From: an uncultured Porphyromonas sp.
GTDB lineage: Bacteria; Bacteroidota; Bacteroidia; Bacteroidales; Porphyromonadaceae
Direction: 5' to 3'
Length of the DNA: 6,720 nucleotides
Assembly (NCBI GenBank): GCA_946222055.1
Contig: CAMIEW010000049.1
Location: 1-6,720, forward strand
The notes beneath the pieces were generated by a model. That model saw nothing but the letters and a program-made list of their open reading frames with translations, ran no database searches and was not told the origin of the DNA. Positions 5,720 through 6,720 of the stretch are shown here, in pieces (the first letter of the stretch is position 1; each line of letters starts with the position of its first letter). The position numbers were made by a program, and so were the translations under genes.

Positions 5720-6592
5720 CTACAGAATGTTTGTCCTCCGAGTAAAGTCAATAATCTCTGGTATGTAGCCAAAGGCGACACTGGTCACAGAGTCGGCACA
5801 TCCGTAGTAGACTGCTATGCGCCCGCTATCCGGATCATGAAGTGCGGCACAGGGGAAGCAGACATTAGGCACATCCCCGACACACTCATAGAGCTCCTGA
5901 GGAGAGATGAGGTATGCCCCACTGCGAGCAGTTACCTTCCAGGGCTGATCCTTATCGAGGATAGCAGAGCCGAAGGCGTACACATAACCATTGGCACTAC
6001 GGAGCACTCCGTGGTAGATGAGCAGCCAGCCCTCCGAGGTCTCGATGGGGATAGGACCTGCCCCGATCTTGAGACACTGCCAGGCACTTACCTCAAAGTC
6101 CGCAGGCGCCATCACATGGCGATGATGTCCCCAGAACTCCAGATCCGGCGACTCGCTGTAAAATATGTCACCAAAGGCGGTATGGCCGTTGTCACTTGGA
6201 CGACTCAGCATGGCGTAGCGACCATTGATCTTACGAGGGAAGAAGACGCCATTGCGATTAAACGGCAGGAATGCATTCTCCAGCTGATGGAAGGTCTCGA
6301 AGTCCTCCGTCCACGCTACTCCGATGGTAGGTCCATGATAGCCATTGCACCACGAGACATAGTAGCGACCATCGATCTCTGTCACGCGAGGGTCGTATCC
6401 ATAGACCCACTCCCCCACCTCGGGGATGTCGCACTGGAAGTCGATCTTATCCGGAGAGATGTCCCAGGAGAGTCCATCCTGGCTAAATCCCACGTGGAGA
6501 CGCATCCTCCGATTGGTGTCATCGCACCGGAAGACACCGGCAAACCCGTCCCTAAACGGGACGACGGCACTATTGACTTGTCGGGGTCTCAT
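5720..6592 (-). CDS. GH130 main body: beta-propeller part of the frameshifted gene
   Basis: The 290-residue open frame holds nearly the whole five-bladed propeller fold. Visible family segments are [20 protein letters not shown] (6-25), [13 protein letters not shown] (28-40), [20 protein letters not shown] (65-84, with D67 in the position of the proposed catalytic aspartate), [17 protein letters not shown] (118-134), [19 protein letters not shown] (177-195) and [19 protein letters not shown] (246-264). There is no signal peptide, so the product would be cytoplasmic. Wording is nearest GH130 subfamily 2 (beta-1,4-mannooligosaccharide phosphorylase type), but the substrate cannot be fixed from this. 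The ATG at 6592 is the first in this frame after an in-frame TAA four codons upstream. It is probably not a natural start: the first five residues (MRPRQ) do not fit the family, no SD precedes it, and about 40 N-terminal residues would be lost. No clear terminator follows. Confidence 0.8.
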   Translation of the reverse strand: MRPRQVNSAVVPFRDGFAGVFRCDDTNRRMRLHVGFSQDGLSWDISPDKIDFQCDIPEVGEWVYGYDPRVTEIDGRYYVSWCNGYHGPTIGVAWTEDFETFHQLENAFLPFNRNGVFFPRKINGRYAMLSRPSDNGHTAFGDIFYSESPDLEFWGHHRHVMAPADFEVSAWQCLKIGAGPIPIETSEGWLLIYHGVLRSANGYVYAFGSAILDKDQPWKVTARSGAYLISPQELYECVGDVPNVCFPCAALHDPDSGRIAVYYGCADSVTSVAFGYIPEIIDFTRRTNIL

Positions 6593-6707
6593 GCCGACCG
6601 ATTATGGGATTCTTACTGTATCTCCAGAGCGGAGCGTTGCATCCCTGAGGGCGATCCTCCCAAGGCATATTGGGGAGGGGTCTCCCGGCGATCTTGATTG
6701 TATCCAT
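6570..6707 (-). CDS. GH130 N-terminal fragment (45 codons, upstream frame)
   Basis: Starting at the ATG at 6707, the frame encodes [20 protein letters not shown], then [24 protein letters not shown] and a [14 protein letters not shown] followed by a PTS-type turn is the usual lead-in to the first propeller blade of GH130 enzymes, so this is the missing start of the larger frame, which it overlaps by 23 nt (6570-6592). Only 13 nt lie upstream in the window (AT-rich, no SD), so the promoter is not visible. Confidence 0.7.
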   Translation of the reverse strand: MDTIKIAGRPLPNMPWEDRPQGCNAPLWRYSKNPIIGRHETPTSQ

Positions 6708-6720
6708 ATTAATCTACTAC

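Larger units (their letters stand above)
5720..6707 (-). pseudogene. GH130 family mannoside phosphorylase/hydrolase gene, frameshifted
   Basis: Read as one gene, this locus encodes about 330 residues of a GH130 enzyme, a family that mostly cleaves beta-mannosidic bonds with phosphate to give mannose 1-phosphate. The natural start is the ATG at 6707 ([13 protein letters not shown], then [12 protein letters not shown]), a typical GH130 opening. That frame stops at 6570 just after ETPTSQ. The family sequence resumes in the next frame at VNSAVVPF near 6576. Going from the first to the second frame needs a net skip of one base, so the change is an insertion of 3n+1 or a deletion of 3n+2 nt. GTCAA at the junction could be the scar of a deletion between short repeats. 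No long homopolymer explains it, though a CCCC lies at 6580-6583. The locus could be a true pseudogene, a sequencing error, or two overlapping frames. Confidence 0.75.

Noticed and set aside
5837..6697. 286-codon plus-strand open frame opposite the GH130 gene
   Set aside because: It has no recognisable domain, while the minus strand encodes clear GH130 motifs across the same span. Its openness is a shadow of codon bias.

Overview
The window is a block of bacterial chromosome in which every supported gene lies on the minus strand. Protein similarity and promoter style point to Bacteroidota, most likely order Bacteroidales and plausibly Porphyromonas-like; the genus is an inference. The evidence is a Bacteroidales-type bS21, a V-type ATPase operon with the order E, DUF2764, A, B, D, and two -7 boxes that match the Bacteroidota TAnnTTTG consensus exactly. 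Shine-Dalgarno (SD) sequences are mostly weak or absent, which also fits the phylum.

In transcription order (right to left) the window holds four regions. (1) At 5720-6707 lies a glycoside hydrolase family 130 (GH130) mannoside phosphorylase-type gene. Its N-terminal 44 or so codons (6707 downward) are in a different frame from the remaining roughly 285 codons, so as sequenced it is frameshifted. (2) The 5447-5719 intergenic region holds four near-identical 16-bp palindromes at an exact 22-bp period (5584-5665), followed by the rpsU promoter and a leader hairpin. (3) rpsU (bS21) is a single-gene transcription unit with its own promoter and a strong intrinsic terminator at 5142-5181. Its 3' untranslated region contains a perfect SD octamer that starts no gene. 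(4) From 5064 leftward there is a second promoter, another short leader hairpin, and the V-type ATPase operon: subunit E, a DUF2764 protein in the place of subunit C, catalytic A, non-catalytic B, and the first 76 codons of subunit D, cut by the left edge. Membrane subunits I and K are expected beyond that edge.

The ATPase genes are tightly packed (gaps of 6, 36, 13 and 22 nt) and form one machine: the A/B hexamer binds nucleotide, D is the central shaft, and E and probably the DUF2764 protein link the soluble head to the membrane ring. The window cannot show whether it pumps or synthesises, or whether it uses H+ or Na+, because the K ring subunit is outside it.

The items most worth a second look are the 22-bp palindrome array, the frameshift in the GH130 gene, the orphan SD octamer downstream of the bS21 gene, and the ATPase operon lacking recognisable C and F subunits. 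No wholly new multi-gene system is evident.
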